DNA from: DATMER01 sp034667225
GTDB taxonomy: Bacteria > Acidobacteriota > Thermoanaerobaculia > Multivoradales > UBA5704
Direction of reading: 5' to 3'
Assembly: GCA_034667225.1 (NCBI GenBank)
Contig: JAXDKG010000019.1
Span: 68,698 to 132,697 of the forward strand
Length of the DNA: 64,000 nt
The notes beneath the pieces are model-generated. The model was given only the letters and a program-made list of their open reading frames with translations. It was not told the DNA's origin and did no database searches. Within the stretch, counting starts at the first letter, position 1. Each line of letters opens with the position of its first letter. Below, piece by piece: positions 9,166-17,666 of this stretch. The position numbers and the translations under genes are program-made.

Positions 9166-9395
9166 TGACGAAAACAACTCTCTACCTGGAAGATGACACG
9201 GTTCAAGCTTTGAAGCAGCTTGCCGATAACGAAGGCTGCAGCGAAGCAGATGTGATCCGCGAAGCACTGGTTGTCTATCAAGCCGCCCGGCTCCGGCCTT
9301 CTCCAAAAGGTGTAGGTGACTACCGCAGCGGCCGGTCGGACGTATCTGCCAAGGCTGAAGAGCTTCTGCGTGTGGCTGCGCGCGGGCGGAGATGA
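9165..9395 (+). CDS. Ribbon-helix-helix antitoxin (VapB-like)
   Basis: 76 residues. The N-terminal part (TKTTLYLEDDTVQALKQLAD, then CSEADVIREALVVYQ) has the beta-strand/helix/helix pattern of CopG/Arc-type ribbon-helix-helix DNA-binding proteins. The C-terminal 30 residues would wrap the toxin. It overlaps the nuclease gene by one base and the downstream PIN gene by four (ATGA), the usual arrangement of a type II antitoxin and toxin. It is expected to neutralise the PIN RNase and to autorepress, although the coupling to the upstream yhaM-like gene means a promoter of its own is not obvious. Confidence 0.85.
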   Translation: MTKTTLYLEDDTVQALKQLADNEGCSEADVIREALVVYQAARLRPSPKGVGDYRSGRSDVSAKAEELLRVAARGRR

Positions 9396-9817
9396 CCCTG
9401 ATCGCCGACTCCGGCGCTCTGTATGCCCTCTACGACGCCGACGACAACAACCATCTCGCAATGCGACGCGCGGTCGAGCGCGAGCGTGGGCCGATCATCG
9501 TGCCGACCGCGATTCTGAGCGAGATCGATTACCTGCTGCGGGAGTTCCTGGGAGTCGAGGCCGAGCTCGATTTCCTGGAGAGCCTTCAGGCGGGCGCTTT
9601 CACCTTGGAGCCCTTCACTCTCCCAGACCTGGACCGTTGCCGGGAATTGATCGCCCAGTATAGGGATCTGGATCTCGGGCTCGCGGATGCTTCGGTCATG
9701 GCGACCGCGGAACGATTTGGCGTCCATCGGGTGCTCACGGTAGACGAACGGGACTTTCGGGCCGTCCTATCGAAAGATGGGCGGCCATTCACATTGGTTC
9801 CGGCTGACGAGGGCTGA
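9392..9817 (+). CDS. PIN-domain RNase toxin (VapC-like)
   Basis: 141 residues, the normal length of VapC. PIN-domain acidic residues are in place: Asp in TLIADSGALYAL, Glu in TAILSEIDYLL, Asp in LGLADASVMATA and Asp in VLTVDERDF. This predicts a Mg-dependent endoribonuclease that cleaves tRNA or rRNA when not bound by its antitoxin. It starts within the stop of the antitoxin gene (ATGA). Its 3' end is 11 bases from the stop of the convergent VWFA gene. The active site looks complete, unlike the broken vapC at 35430-35671. Confidence 0.87.
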   Translation: MTLIADSGALYALYDADDNNHLAMRRAVERERGPIIVPTAILSEIDYLLREFLGVEAELDFLESLQAGAFTLEPFTLPDLDRCRELIAQYRDLDLGLADASVMATAERFGVHRVLTVDERDFRAVLSKDGRPFTLVPADEG

Positions 9818-9828
9818 CCAGGCTCCTC

Positions 9829-11448
9829 TCACCGTCCGACTGCTGAGGTCCCCGCCTCGAGCTTGCCCTGGAGATAGGATGTCGTCGTGGCGATCTCGTC
9901 GCGGACGCCCACCCCGACGGTCCAGCTCCCCTTGTCCAGCTTGATCCGCACCTCGTAGACGTATTCGGGGACCTTGCCCTCCGCGAAATCCTTCTCGGGC
10001 ACGGTCACCGTCACCACGCGGGTCTCGCGAACGGGTGTCGAAGTCTCCGCGCCGCTCGCCACCACGAAGAGGCGCAGGCGCCCTTCCCGCTTCTCGCCCT
10101 TCGGCTCCAGGTAGAGCTTGCCCAGCGGGATCTTGACCCGCAGCGGCACCACGAACGACTCCCCTGCCTGCGTCTGCTGGCCGATCTCCAGCGCAGCGCC
10201 CAGCGGGTTCTCCTCGGCACCGAACACCATGGTTGCAGCCGTGCGCTCGGCGATCGCCTCACCCAGCGACTTGTCCTGATACCAGCGGCGGTAGCGGGCC
10301 GTCAGCCCCTTGCCCTTCACCTTGACCTCGATCTTGTGCTCCCGGTCGTCGGCCTGCCGCTGCGGCCGGTACCCGATCGAGTAGTAGCTCGACAGGTCGG
10401 CAGCCATGGTCTGGAGGGCCGCGCCCGCCTGCGAGACGTTGAACATCGTGCGCCCGCCGGTCTCCTCGGCCAGGAAGCTGAGGCCGTTCTGCCGGTTCTG
10501 GATGCGCGCCTCCTGCAGACGGGTGCCGCGCACCCAGCGCGCTCCCATGGCCTCGATAGGATAGATCGTCACCCGGTTGCGGCTCGCCTTGGACGTCACC
10601 CGGCGGAAGAGCTCCGAGGCATCGTAAGAGCCGGCGTTCATGCCTGAAATCCGGTTCCCAGCCCGGTACCCCGAGTACGCCTCGGCCCAGATGAACAGGT
10701 CTTCTCCCGGGACTGCCGGCAAGCCGTCGCTGACGTACAGGACCGCCTTGCGGCCGGGGAGGCCACCCAGCCAGCCGACCACCGTCTCCATCGCATCCAG
10801 CGAGGCCGCCACATAGGAGCTCTCGACCTCCGCGTACTCCCGGATGCGCGCCTCCGCGGTCGCTCCCCAGCCGCCGATCTCGAGAGCATCCACCACGACC
10901 TGGATCTGGTGATCGCGGGAGCTCTCCCGGCTCGCCAGGTTGGACGCGAGCTTCCGGATCACCTCCACCTCGGAGAGCACCTGGCCGATGTCGGTGGTGA
11001 ACGGCTTGCGGACCTCCAGCGAGCGCCCGAAGCGCACCACCATCATCTGGTCGCCCGGCGACAGGGAGCCGCCGGTCAGGAAACTCTTCAATCCATCCAG
11101 AATCGAATTGCGGCTCCCCTGCTCCGTGTTGTAGTCGTCCACGAACACGACCAGGCTCAGGCGCTGATCGACGGAACGCGGTCCCTCCGACCCGGCGGGT
11201 CCGCTTCCCGCCGTCTCGGCATAGAAGTTCGTGATCTCGACCGGCTTGCCGTCCTCGAGGACCTGGAAATCCTCGCGTTGCAGCCCTGCGACCGATTTGC
11301 CCTTCTTGTCGGTGACCACCACCTCCAGGTTGACCAGGCTCACCTCGATCTGATCGGTGAACGTCTCCTCGGCGATCTCGGTCTGCGCCATCAGAGGTGC
11401 GCAGAGAAAAAGGAGAGGAAGCAGCATCAGACAAGTCCGTCGGAGCAT
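9829..11448 (-). CDS. Secreted VWFA-related domain protein lacking MIDAS
   Basis: About 539 residues from ATG 11448, with a signal peptide (RRTCLMLLPLLFLCAPLMAQ). It carries the acidobacterial VWFA-related pattern: VTDKKGKSVAGLQREDFQVL with LEDGKPVEI, then a VWA-like domain of roughly 230 residues, and a C-terminal beta-rich domain. In contrast to the two VWFA proteins at 2918-7998, the metal-binding DxSxS is replaced: the equivalent strand reads LSLVVFVDDYNTEQ. Metal-dependent ligand binding may therefore be lost or changed. An upstream in-frame start at 11547 would place 33 unrelated residues before the signal peptide and is rejected. It is divergent from aceA. Confidence 0.88.
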   Translation of the reverse strand: MLRRTCLMLLPLLFLCAPLMAQTEIAEETFTDQIEVSLVNLEVVVTDKKGKSVAGLQREDFQVLEDGKPVEITNFYAETAGSGPAGSEGPRSVDQRLSLVVFVDDYNTEQGSRNSILDGLKSFLTGGSLSPGDQMMVVRFGRSLEVRKPFTTDIGQVLSEVEVIRKLASNLASRESSRDHQIQVVVDALEIGGWGATAEARIREYAEVESSYVAASLDAMETVVGWLGGLPGRKAVLYVSDGLPAVPGEDLFIWAEAYSGYRAGNRISGMNAGSYDASELFRRVTSKASRNRVTIYPIEAMGARWVRGTRLQEARIQNRQNGLSFLAEETGGRTMFNVSQAGAALQTMAADLSSYYSIGYRPQRQADDREHKIEVKVKGKGLTARYRRWYQDKSLGEAIAERTAATMVFGAEENPLGAALEIGQQTQAGESFVVPLRVKIPLGKLYLEPKGEKREGRLRLFVVASGAETSTPVRETRVVTVTVPEKDFAEGKVPEYVYEVRIKLDKGSWTVGVGVRDEIATTTSYLQGKLEAGTSAVGR

Positions 11449-11550
11449 GCATTCAGTGTACCGCAACCCGCCATGGCCTGATTTTTGCTCAAACACACAA
11501 CCAGTCCGGAAGTTGCTCGCTTGACGCCGACAAGAGGGGGAAACCACACG

Positions 11551-12870
11551 ATGTCAGAGGACGTCTTTGCAGCTCAAGCTGACGAGCTCGACGAAAGTTG
11601 GAAGAAAGACCGGCGCTGGAAAGGGATCCAGCGTCCCTACAAAGCGCGCGACGTCCTGCGCCTGAGGGGCAGCATCCAAGTCGAGCACACGCTGGCGCGG
11701 ATGGGGGCCGAGCGGCTCTGGGAGCTCGTCCATACCGAGGACTACGTTCCCGCCCTTGGAGCCCTGACCGGCAACCAGGCCGTCCAGATGGTGCAGGCCG
11801 GGCTGCAGGCGATCTACATGAGCGGCTGGCAGGTCGCCGGCGACAACAACAACGCCGGCGAGACCTACCCGGACCAGAGCCTCTACCCCGCGGACAGCGT
11901 ACCCACGCTGGTCCGCCGCCTCAACAACGCGCTGCGTCGGGCGGACCAGATCCAGCACGCCGACGGCAGTGTCCAGGGCCAGGGCCCCTACTGGTTCGCG
12001 CCCATCGTGGCGGACGCCGAGGCCGGTTTCGGCGGCAATCTGAACGCCTTCGAGCTGATGAAGGGAATGATCGACGCGGGTGCCGCGGGCGTCCACTTCG
12101 AAGACCAGCTCTCCTCGGCCAAGAAGTGCGGTCACATGGGCGGCAAGGTCCTGGTGCCCACGCTGGAATTCGAGCAGAAGCTGATCGCGGCCCGGCTGGC
12201 CGCCGATGTGAGCGGCGTGCCGACGATCCTCATCGCCCGCACCGACGCCAACAGCGCCAAGCTCATCACCACCGACGTGGACGAGCGTGACCGCGAGTTT
12301 CTAATAAGCGGTGAGCGGACCGTGGAGGGTTTTTACCGCCTGCGCGGTGGGCTCGACTGCGCCATCGCCCGCGGCCTGTCCTACGCGCCCTACGCCGACA
12401 TGATCTGGTGCGAGACCTCGCACCCGAACATCGAGGAAGCCAAGCGCTTCGCCGAGGCCATCCACGCGAAATACCCGGGCAAGCTGCTGGCCTACAACTG
12501 CTCGCCGTCCTTCAACTGGAAGCAGAGCCTCGACGCCGACACCATCGGCCGCTTCCAGAAGGAGCTCGCGGCCATGGGCTACAAGTTCCAGTTCGTGACC
12601 CTGGCCGGCTTCCACGCCCTCAACCTGAGCATGTTCGAGCTCGCCCGCGCCTACCAGGAGACGGGCATGACCGCCTACTCCCGGCTCCAGGAGCGGGAGT
12701 TCGAGAACGAGCGCCTGGCGGGCTACAAGGCCGTCAAGCATCAGCGCTTCGTGGGCACCGCGTATTTCGACGAGGTGGCGAAGGTCATCTCTTCGGGGCA
12801 CGCCTCGACAACCGCGCTGGAGGGGTCTACTGAGGAGGAGCAGTTCGAAACCGCCGCCCGGGCGAGCTAG
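11551..12870 (+). CDS. aceA: Isocitrate lyase
   Basis: 439 residues. It cleaves isocitrate to glyoxylate and succinate, the first step of the glyoxylate shunt for growth on acetate or fatty acids. The catalytic loop KKCGHMGGK is at 191-199 with the active-site Cys at 193. GWQVAGDNN (92-100) and VADAEAGFGGNLNAFELMKG belong to the substrate and Mg site. ATG 11551 follows GAGGGGG at ten bases; an upstream in-frame ATG at 11485 would add 22 unconserved residues. Malate synthase follows after three bases, so the pair is one operon. No regulator is adjacent on the same strand; the XRE protein at 14556 is convergent. Confidence 0.97.
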   Translation: MSEDVFAAQADELDESWKKDRRWKGIQRPYKARDVLRLRGSIQVEHTLARMGAERLWELVHTEDYVPALGALTGNQAVQMVQAGLQAIYMSGWQVAGDNNNAGETYPDQSLYPADSVPTLVRRLNNALRRADQIQHADGSVQGQGPYWFAPIVADAEAGFGGNLNAFELMKGMIDAGAAGVHFEDQLSSAKKCGHMGGKVLVPTLEFEQKLIAARLAADVSGVPTILIARTDANSAKLITTDVDERDREFLISGERTVEGFYRLRGGLDCAIARGLSYAPYADMIWCETSHPNIEEAKRFAEAIHAKYPGKLLAYNCSPSFNWKQSLDADTIGRFQKELAAMGYKFQFVTLAGFHALNLSMFELARAYQETGMTAYSRLQEREFENERLAGYKAVKHQRFVGTAYFDEVAKVISSGHASTTALEGSTEEEQFETAARAS

Positions 12871-12873
12871 ATC

Positions 12874-14442
<1,569 letters not shown>

Positions 14443-14466
14443 AGAGTCGGCGCTGGTCGCCGGAAC

Positions 14467-14529
14467 TGACTTCCGGGCGCAGGGAAGTGCCTTCCGGACG
14501 GTCGGAGCTCACTTCCGAAAGGCCCGCAC
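14467..14529. repeat. Three intergenic 21-bp repeats
   Basis: Three adjacent 21-bp units beginning at 14467, 14488 and 14509, all of the form T(G/C)(A/C)CTTCCG followed by a variable half that tends to end in GGAAG or GGAGC. They lie between the convergent ends of aceB and the XRE gene and fill most of that gap. The period resembles the 20-bp arrays at 23861 and 36998, but the core sequence differs. Function unknown. Confidence 0.55.
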
Positions 14530-14555
14530 TTCAACGGACTCGCAGGAGTTCCGCT

Positions 14556-14789
14556 TCAGTTGCTGCAGTCCAGGGGGAGAAACCACTCGACCGGCTTCTT
14601 GTAGAGATCGGCGAAGTGGCACAGCTCCACCGGGTCGATCCGCCGCTCGCCGCTCTCGACCTTTGACAGGAACGACTGGGGACGCCCGAAGACCTCCGCC
14701 ACCGCCTCCTGCGTCAAGCCGGCCTCCTCGCGCGCCTTGCGGAGGCGCTCCACCAGAGACTCGTACTCTTGGGAATGAAGCGTTGCCAC
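14556..14789 (-). CDS. XRE-family helix-turn-helix regulator
   Basis: 77 residues consisting of one HTH_3/XRE domain: LVERLRKAREEAGLTQ, EAVAEVFGRPQSFLSKVESG and ERRIDPVELCHFADLY, ending KKPVEWFLPLDCSN. The start is GTG at 14789 because a strong GAGGAGG site lies just upstream; an ATG at 14828 would put that site inside the gene. It is a probable dimeric repressor of unknown target. Single-domain XRE proteins of this size regulate toxin-antitoxin, phage or metabolic genes. Neighbours are aceB (convergent) and the oxidase operon (upstream, same strand), neither a proven target. Confidence 0.85.
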   Translation of the reverse strand: MATLHSQEYESLVERLRKAREEAGLTQEAVAEVFGRPQSFLSKVESGERRIDPVELCHFADLYKKPVEWFLPLDCSN

Positions 14790-14859
14790 GACCCTCCTCC
14801 TCTCTCTCACATGCAACGACCGGTACACCTGCTGTTGCGAGAGAATGCAGGGATGATGC

Positions 14860-15282
14860 CTACCAGCTCATCTGATAAAGCATCAGATAGACGAGCACAC
14901 CCGTGACCGAAACATAAAGCCAGATCGGCAGCGTCCAGCGGGCGATGCCGGTGTGCTTCGCCCACCGTTTGCGCCAGGCGTGGATCACGGTGATCGCGGC
15001 GAGGAAGGGGACCGCCGCGGCCAGGATCGTGTGGGTGATCAGCACCGAAAAGTAGAGCGTGCGCGCTTGGCCGGTCCCCTGAAAACGGACCGATCCCACC
15101 TGGTAGTGGTAGTACAGATAGGAAGTCAGGAACAGCCCCGAGGAGACCAGGGCGGCGATCATCACGTTGCGGTGGGCATTTTTCCTGCCCTGGCGGATCA
15201 GGGCATAGCCCACCAGCAGCAGCACGGTCGAGAGCGAATTCAGGACCGCGTTGAGAGCGGGAAGATCGCGGACATCGAGCAT
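14860..15282 (-). CDS. DUF420 membrane protein, oxidase-linked
   Basis: 140 residues with four membrane segments. It fits the DUF420 family, small integral membrane proteins regularly found at the end of haem-copper oxidase loci and thought to help oxidase assembly. Visible: ALNAVLNSLSTVLLLVGYAL, FLTSYLYYHYQVGS with Tyr/His residues, ITHTILAAAVPFLAAI and a Trp-rich C-terminus. Start ATG 15282 sits 38 bases downstream of the subunit II stop. A hairpin (15297-15317) lies in that gap, so expression may be partly uncoupled from the oxidase genes. Confidence 0.8.
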   Translation of the reverse strand: MLDVRDLPALNAVLNSLSTVLLLVGYALIRQGRKNAHRNVMIAALVSSGLFLTSYLYYHYQVGSVRFQGTGQARTLYFSVLITHTILAAAVPFLAAITVIHAWRKRWAKHTGIARWTLPIWLYVSVTGVLVYLMLYQMSW

Positions 15283-15292
15283 GGGGAAAAAT

Positions 15293-15317
15293 GTAGGGGA
15301 GGGGTTTACCCCCTCCC
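15293..15317 (-). terminator. Hairpin between oxidase subunit II and DUF420 gene
   Basis: GGGAGGGG (15297-15304) pairs with CCCCTCCC (15310-15317) around a five-base loop. On the minus strand it is followed, after CTACA, by five T residues. This is a plausible intrinsic terminator or attenuator for the oxidase operon, placed immediately before the ribosome site of the DUF420 gene. Confidence 0.55.
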
Positions 15318-15320
15318 TTT

Positions 15321-16256
15321 CTAGTGTGCTGGCGGCGCCGGCGGAGTACTGTCCTGGTCGCCGGGCTGGGGTCCGCCGGAACCGGCCGGGTTCTCGCCCG
15401 GTACGGCCGCGCCCGTGGGGGTCACGGGCTCGCCCGTGGGAGCCGGGGGTGTCGGCAGGGCCGCGACCTTCGGAGCGTTCTCCGACAGCCACGCCTCGTA
15501 GCCGGCCGCGTCGTGGATCTGGTAGAAGCCGCGCATCCGGTAGTGCGTGAGGCCGCAGAGCTGAGCGCAGGCAATCTCCCAGCAGGTCTTGGTGACGGCG
15601 CAGCCCGGGAGCGAGTTCTCCGGCGGCGTGACCAGGATCGGCTCGAACCAGATCGGGATCGTCTGGCCCGGGATCGCGTCCTGCTTCACCCGCATCTGGG
15701 GCAGGGAGAAACTGTGGATCACGTCCTTGCTGCTCAGGTTGATCAGGATCTTCCGGTTGACCGGCAGATGGAGTTGGTTGATCGTGACGACGTCGTCCTT
15801 GCCGGCGGCGTCCTTCGGATCCAGCCCGAGCGGGTTCATGCCGGCCGTGATCAGCTTCGAATCGGTGCGGCCGAAGACCCCGTCTGCGCCCGGGTAATGG
15901 GCGTTCCAGGCGAACTGCTCGGCCACGATACGGACACGGACCGCGTTCTGCTCGTCCGGCACGGTGCCGACCCGAGCGGCCCAGATCGGTACCGCGAAGC
16001 CGACCAGCAGGGCCACCTCGACGAGCACCACGGCCGCCTCACCGTAGGTCGAGAAGTGCCCCTTGGCGCCCTCGTAGCTCGCCACCGGGTTGCGCCCCTT
16101 GCGGAAGCGGAACAGGCTGTAGACGAAGAAGATGCCCCAGCCGACGAACAGCACGATCATGAACCAGTGCACAATCGCGGTCAGATTGTCGAGCTGGCGC
16201 GCGTGGGCCGAGGCTTCCACCGGAAGGTTCAGCGGGAGTCCATAGTTCGTTGACAT
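15321..16256 (-). CDS. ctaC: Cytochrome c oxidase subunit II (CuA)
   Basis: 311 residues. Two N-terminal membrane helices (about 28-48 and 73-95) are followed by an extracytoplasmic cupredoxin domain that carries the CuA centre receiving electrons from cytochrome c. CuA ligands: His181 (HSFSLPQ), Cys230, Cys234, His238 and Met241 in CAQLCGLTHYRM. The residue that is usually Glu in CxELC is Gln232; its role is through the backbone, so function should survive. Two extra Cys (219, 225) lie just before the site. A Pro/Gly-rich tail follows and there is no fused cytochrome c domain. Its start overlaps the preceding stop by one base. Confidence 0.94.
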   Translation of the reverse strand: MSTNYGLPLNLPVEASAHARQLDNLTAIVHWFMIVLFVGWGIFFVYSLFRFRKGRNPVASYEGAKGHFSTYGEAAVVLVEVALLVGFAVPIWAARVGTVPDEQNAVRVRIVAEQFAWNAHYPGADGVFGRTDSKLITAGMNPLGLDPKDAAGKDDVVTINQLHLPVNRKILINLSSKDVIHSFSLPQMRVKQDAIPGQTIPIWFEPILVTPPENSLPGCAVTKTCWEIACAQLCGLTHYRMRGFYQIHDAAGYEAWLSENAPKVAALPTPPAPTGEPVTPTGAAVPGENPAGSGGPQPGDQDSTPPAPPAH

Positions 16257-16528
16257 CAGTCTTTCTCTCCGCGAATGAGACGCAATTGCGGCTTCGGATG
16301 CTCCTTCTCCGCCAGCCGCCTGGAACGCTTTCTGAAGTCCAGCGCCACCTTGCCGATGCCGACGTAGACGACGCCGACGACGGCCATGAGCATCAGGATG
16401 GCATTGTTCATCCCCTTGGTCATCGGCGCATCCGCCGCGCCGAAGCAGGTGGCGCAGGCAGACGCGATCTGCGGCAGGGAGAGGACCAGAACGACCGTCG
16501 CCACCGCCGCCAGTACTGCTCTTCTCAT
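16256..16528 (-). CDS. Small membrane protein with CxxC, oxidase operon
   Basis: 90 residues: a signal-like N-terminus (RRAVLAAVATVVLVLSLPQIASA), the motif CATCFGAADAPMTKGMN, one membrane helix (ILMLMAVVGVVYVGIGKVAL) and a basic cytoplasmic tail. Small proteins with a CxCFG-type motif next to oxidase subunit II occur in several phyla; I know of no demonstrated function. The exposed CxxC pair could bind copper or take part in thiol exchange during CuA assembly, which is inference. It overlaps ctaC by one base and follows the next gene after three bases, so it is firmly part of the oxidase operon. Confidence 0.8.
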   Translation of the reverse strand: MRRAVLAAVATVVLVLSLPQIASACATCFGAADAPMTKGMNNAILMLMAVVGVVYVGIGKVALDFRKRSRRLAEKEHPKPQLRLIRGEKD

Positions 16529-16531
16529 GAC

Positions 16532-16747
16532 CTAATCCTCCGGATCCAGATCGCGGAGCTTCTTCCGCACCTTGAATCCGTAAAGGGCAAGCACGATACC
16601 CGCCACGAAGAAGAACGCGCCCAGGGCGAGATCCCCCGTGGCCCTCGTGTCCATCCAGCTCCGGACGCCCCACACCCCGATCCCGGCCGACAGAACCACC
16701 GAGGCCGCGATGAAGAACAGGTGGAACGACCGGAGCGACAGGCTCAT
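16532..16747 (-). CDS. Small two-helix membrane protein, oxidase operon
   Basis: 71 residues with two predicted membrane segments (FHLFFIAASVVLSAGIGVWG and LALGAFFFVAGIVLALYGF) and a charged C-terminus (KVRKKLRDLDPED). The family is not recognised. It overlaps the subunit IV gene upstream by four bases (ATGA) and is followed after three bases by the CxxC protein, so it is co-translated with oxidase genes and may be an accessory subunit or assembly factor. Confidence 0.75.
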   Translation of the reverse strand: MSLSLRSFHLFFIAASVVLSAGIGVWGVRSWMDTRATGDLALGAFFFVAGIVLALYGFKVRKKLRDLDPED

Positions 16748-17049
16748 ATGTTCCGCTGGTCCCAGGCGCTGAGCGTCGGATAGAAGAGCAGCACCAGGAA
16801 GAAGATCACGGTCAAGACCAGCACCCAATAGATGAGCTTGCGCTCGTGGAACAGGTGCATGAAGAACCCGGCCACGAGCGAGCCCTTGAACGCCGCGATC
16901 AGGAGGGCGACCCCGATCGCCAATGCCGGCGGCAAGTGGAAGTAGCTCACCCCCACCGTCAGCACCGTCAGCACCGCGAGCGCGATAAAGACGCTGATAT
17001 AGGTCTTCGTCTCCTTGCGGATCGATTCCGGGTCGTGTGTCTGCGCCAT
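16744..17049 (-). CDS. ctaF: Cytochrome c oxidase subunit IV, prokaryotic type
   Basis: 101 residues with three membrane helices: TYISVFIALAVLTVLTVGVS, ALAIGVALLIAAFKGSLVAG and LIYWVLVLTVIFFLVLLF. The segment AAFKGSLVAGFFMHLFHER is the hallmark of the prokaryotic subunit IV (COX4_pro) family, a small non-catalytic subunit of the aa3-type oxidase. ATG 17049 is 11 bases after the subunit III stop and is preceded by a GAGG-type site (GGAGGACGAG). Confidence 0.9.
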   Translation of the reverse strand: MAQTHDPESIRKETKTYISVFIALAVLTVLTVGVSYFHLPPALAIGVALLIAAFKGSLVAGFFMHLFHERKLIYWVLVLTVIFFLVLLFYPTLSAWDQRNI

Positions 17050-17060
17050 CTCGTCCTCCG

Positions 17061-17654
17061 TTACAGAAGGTAGAGGGTGGGGAACAGGAAGATCCACACC
17101 AGGTCCACGAAGTGCCAGTACAGGCCCGCGACCTCGATGCGGTTGGTGAACCGCTGCGGGTCGGTCTTCCACATCTTCGTGCCCGGGCCCAGGAGATAGC
17201 CATTGACGATCATGCCGCCGATCACGTGCAAGCCGTGCAAGCCCGTCAGCGTGAAGTAGATGGCGAAGAAGGTGTTGGTGCTCGGAAAGTGGCCGTGGTG
17301 GAACTTCTCCGTGTACTCGATGTACTTGATGATCAGAAAGCCGAGCGAGCAGAGCAGCGTCAGCCCCATGTAGAGGCGGAACTTCTTGAGATCGCCGAGC
17401 CGCAGCGACGCCCAGGAGAGGACGACCGTCACCGACGAGCCGATCAGGATCATCGTGTTGAGCGTCGCGAGGGGCACGTTCAGCCCGAGGTCGCGGCCGT
17501 GCGGCCAGCTCGGGGCGCCCGTGCGCAGCAGGATGTAGGACGAGAACAGCGCGCCGAAAAGCATCACCTCGGAGGCGAGGAACAGCCAGATGCCCAGCTT
17601 GGCGTTGTACAGCCCGGTATCGGGCCGGGCCTCCGTGTTGTAGGGAATCTCCAT
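17061..17654 (-). CDS. ctaE: Cytochrome c oxidase subunit III
   Basis: 197 residues with five membrane helices, the short bacterial form that lacks the first two helices. Conserved features: LGIWLFLASEVMLFGALFSSY, the histidine motif TLTGLHGLHVIGGM and the C-terminal ETAGLYWHF-like segment VAGLYWHFVDLVWIFLFPTLYL. This non-catalytic core subunit stabilises subunit I and supports proton uptake. It lies 12 bases after ctaD in the operon order I-III-IV-small-small-II. Confidence 0.95.
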   Translation of the reverse strand: MEIPYNTEARPDTGLYNAKLGIWLFLASEVMLFGALFSSYILLRTGAPSWPHGRDLGLNVPLATLNTMILIGSSVTVVLSWASLRLGDLKKFRLYMGLTLLCSLGFLIIKYIEYTEKFHHGHFPSTNTFFAIYFTLTGLHGLHVIGGMIVNGYLLGPGTKMWKTDPQRFTNRIEVAGLYWHFVDLVWIFLFPTLYLL

Positions 17655-17666
17655 CGTCCTCTCCTC

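Noticed and set aside
15321..16673. Longer start for subunit II beginning far upstream
   Set aside because: The extra residues are a frame-shifted reading of two other oxidase-operon genes; the conserved protein starts at 16256.
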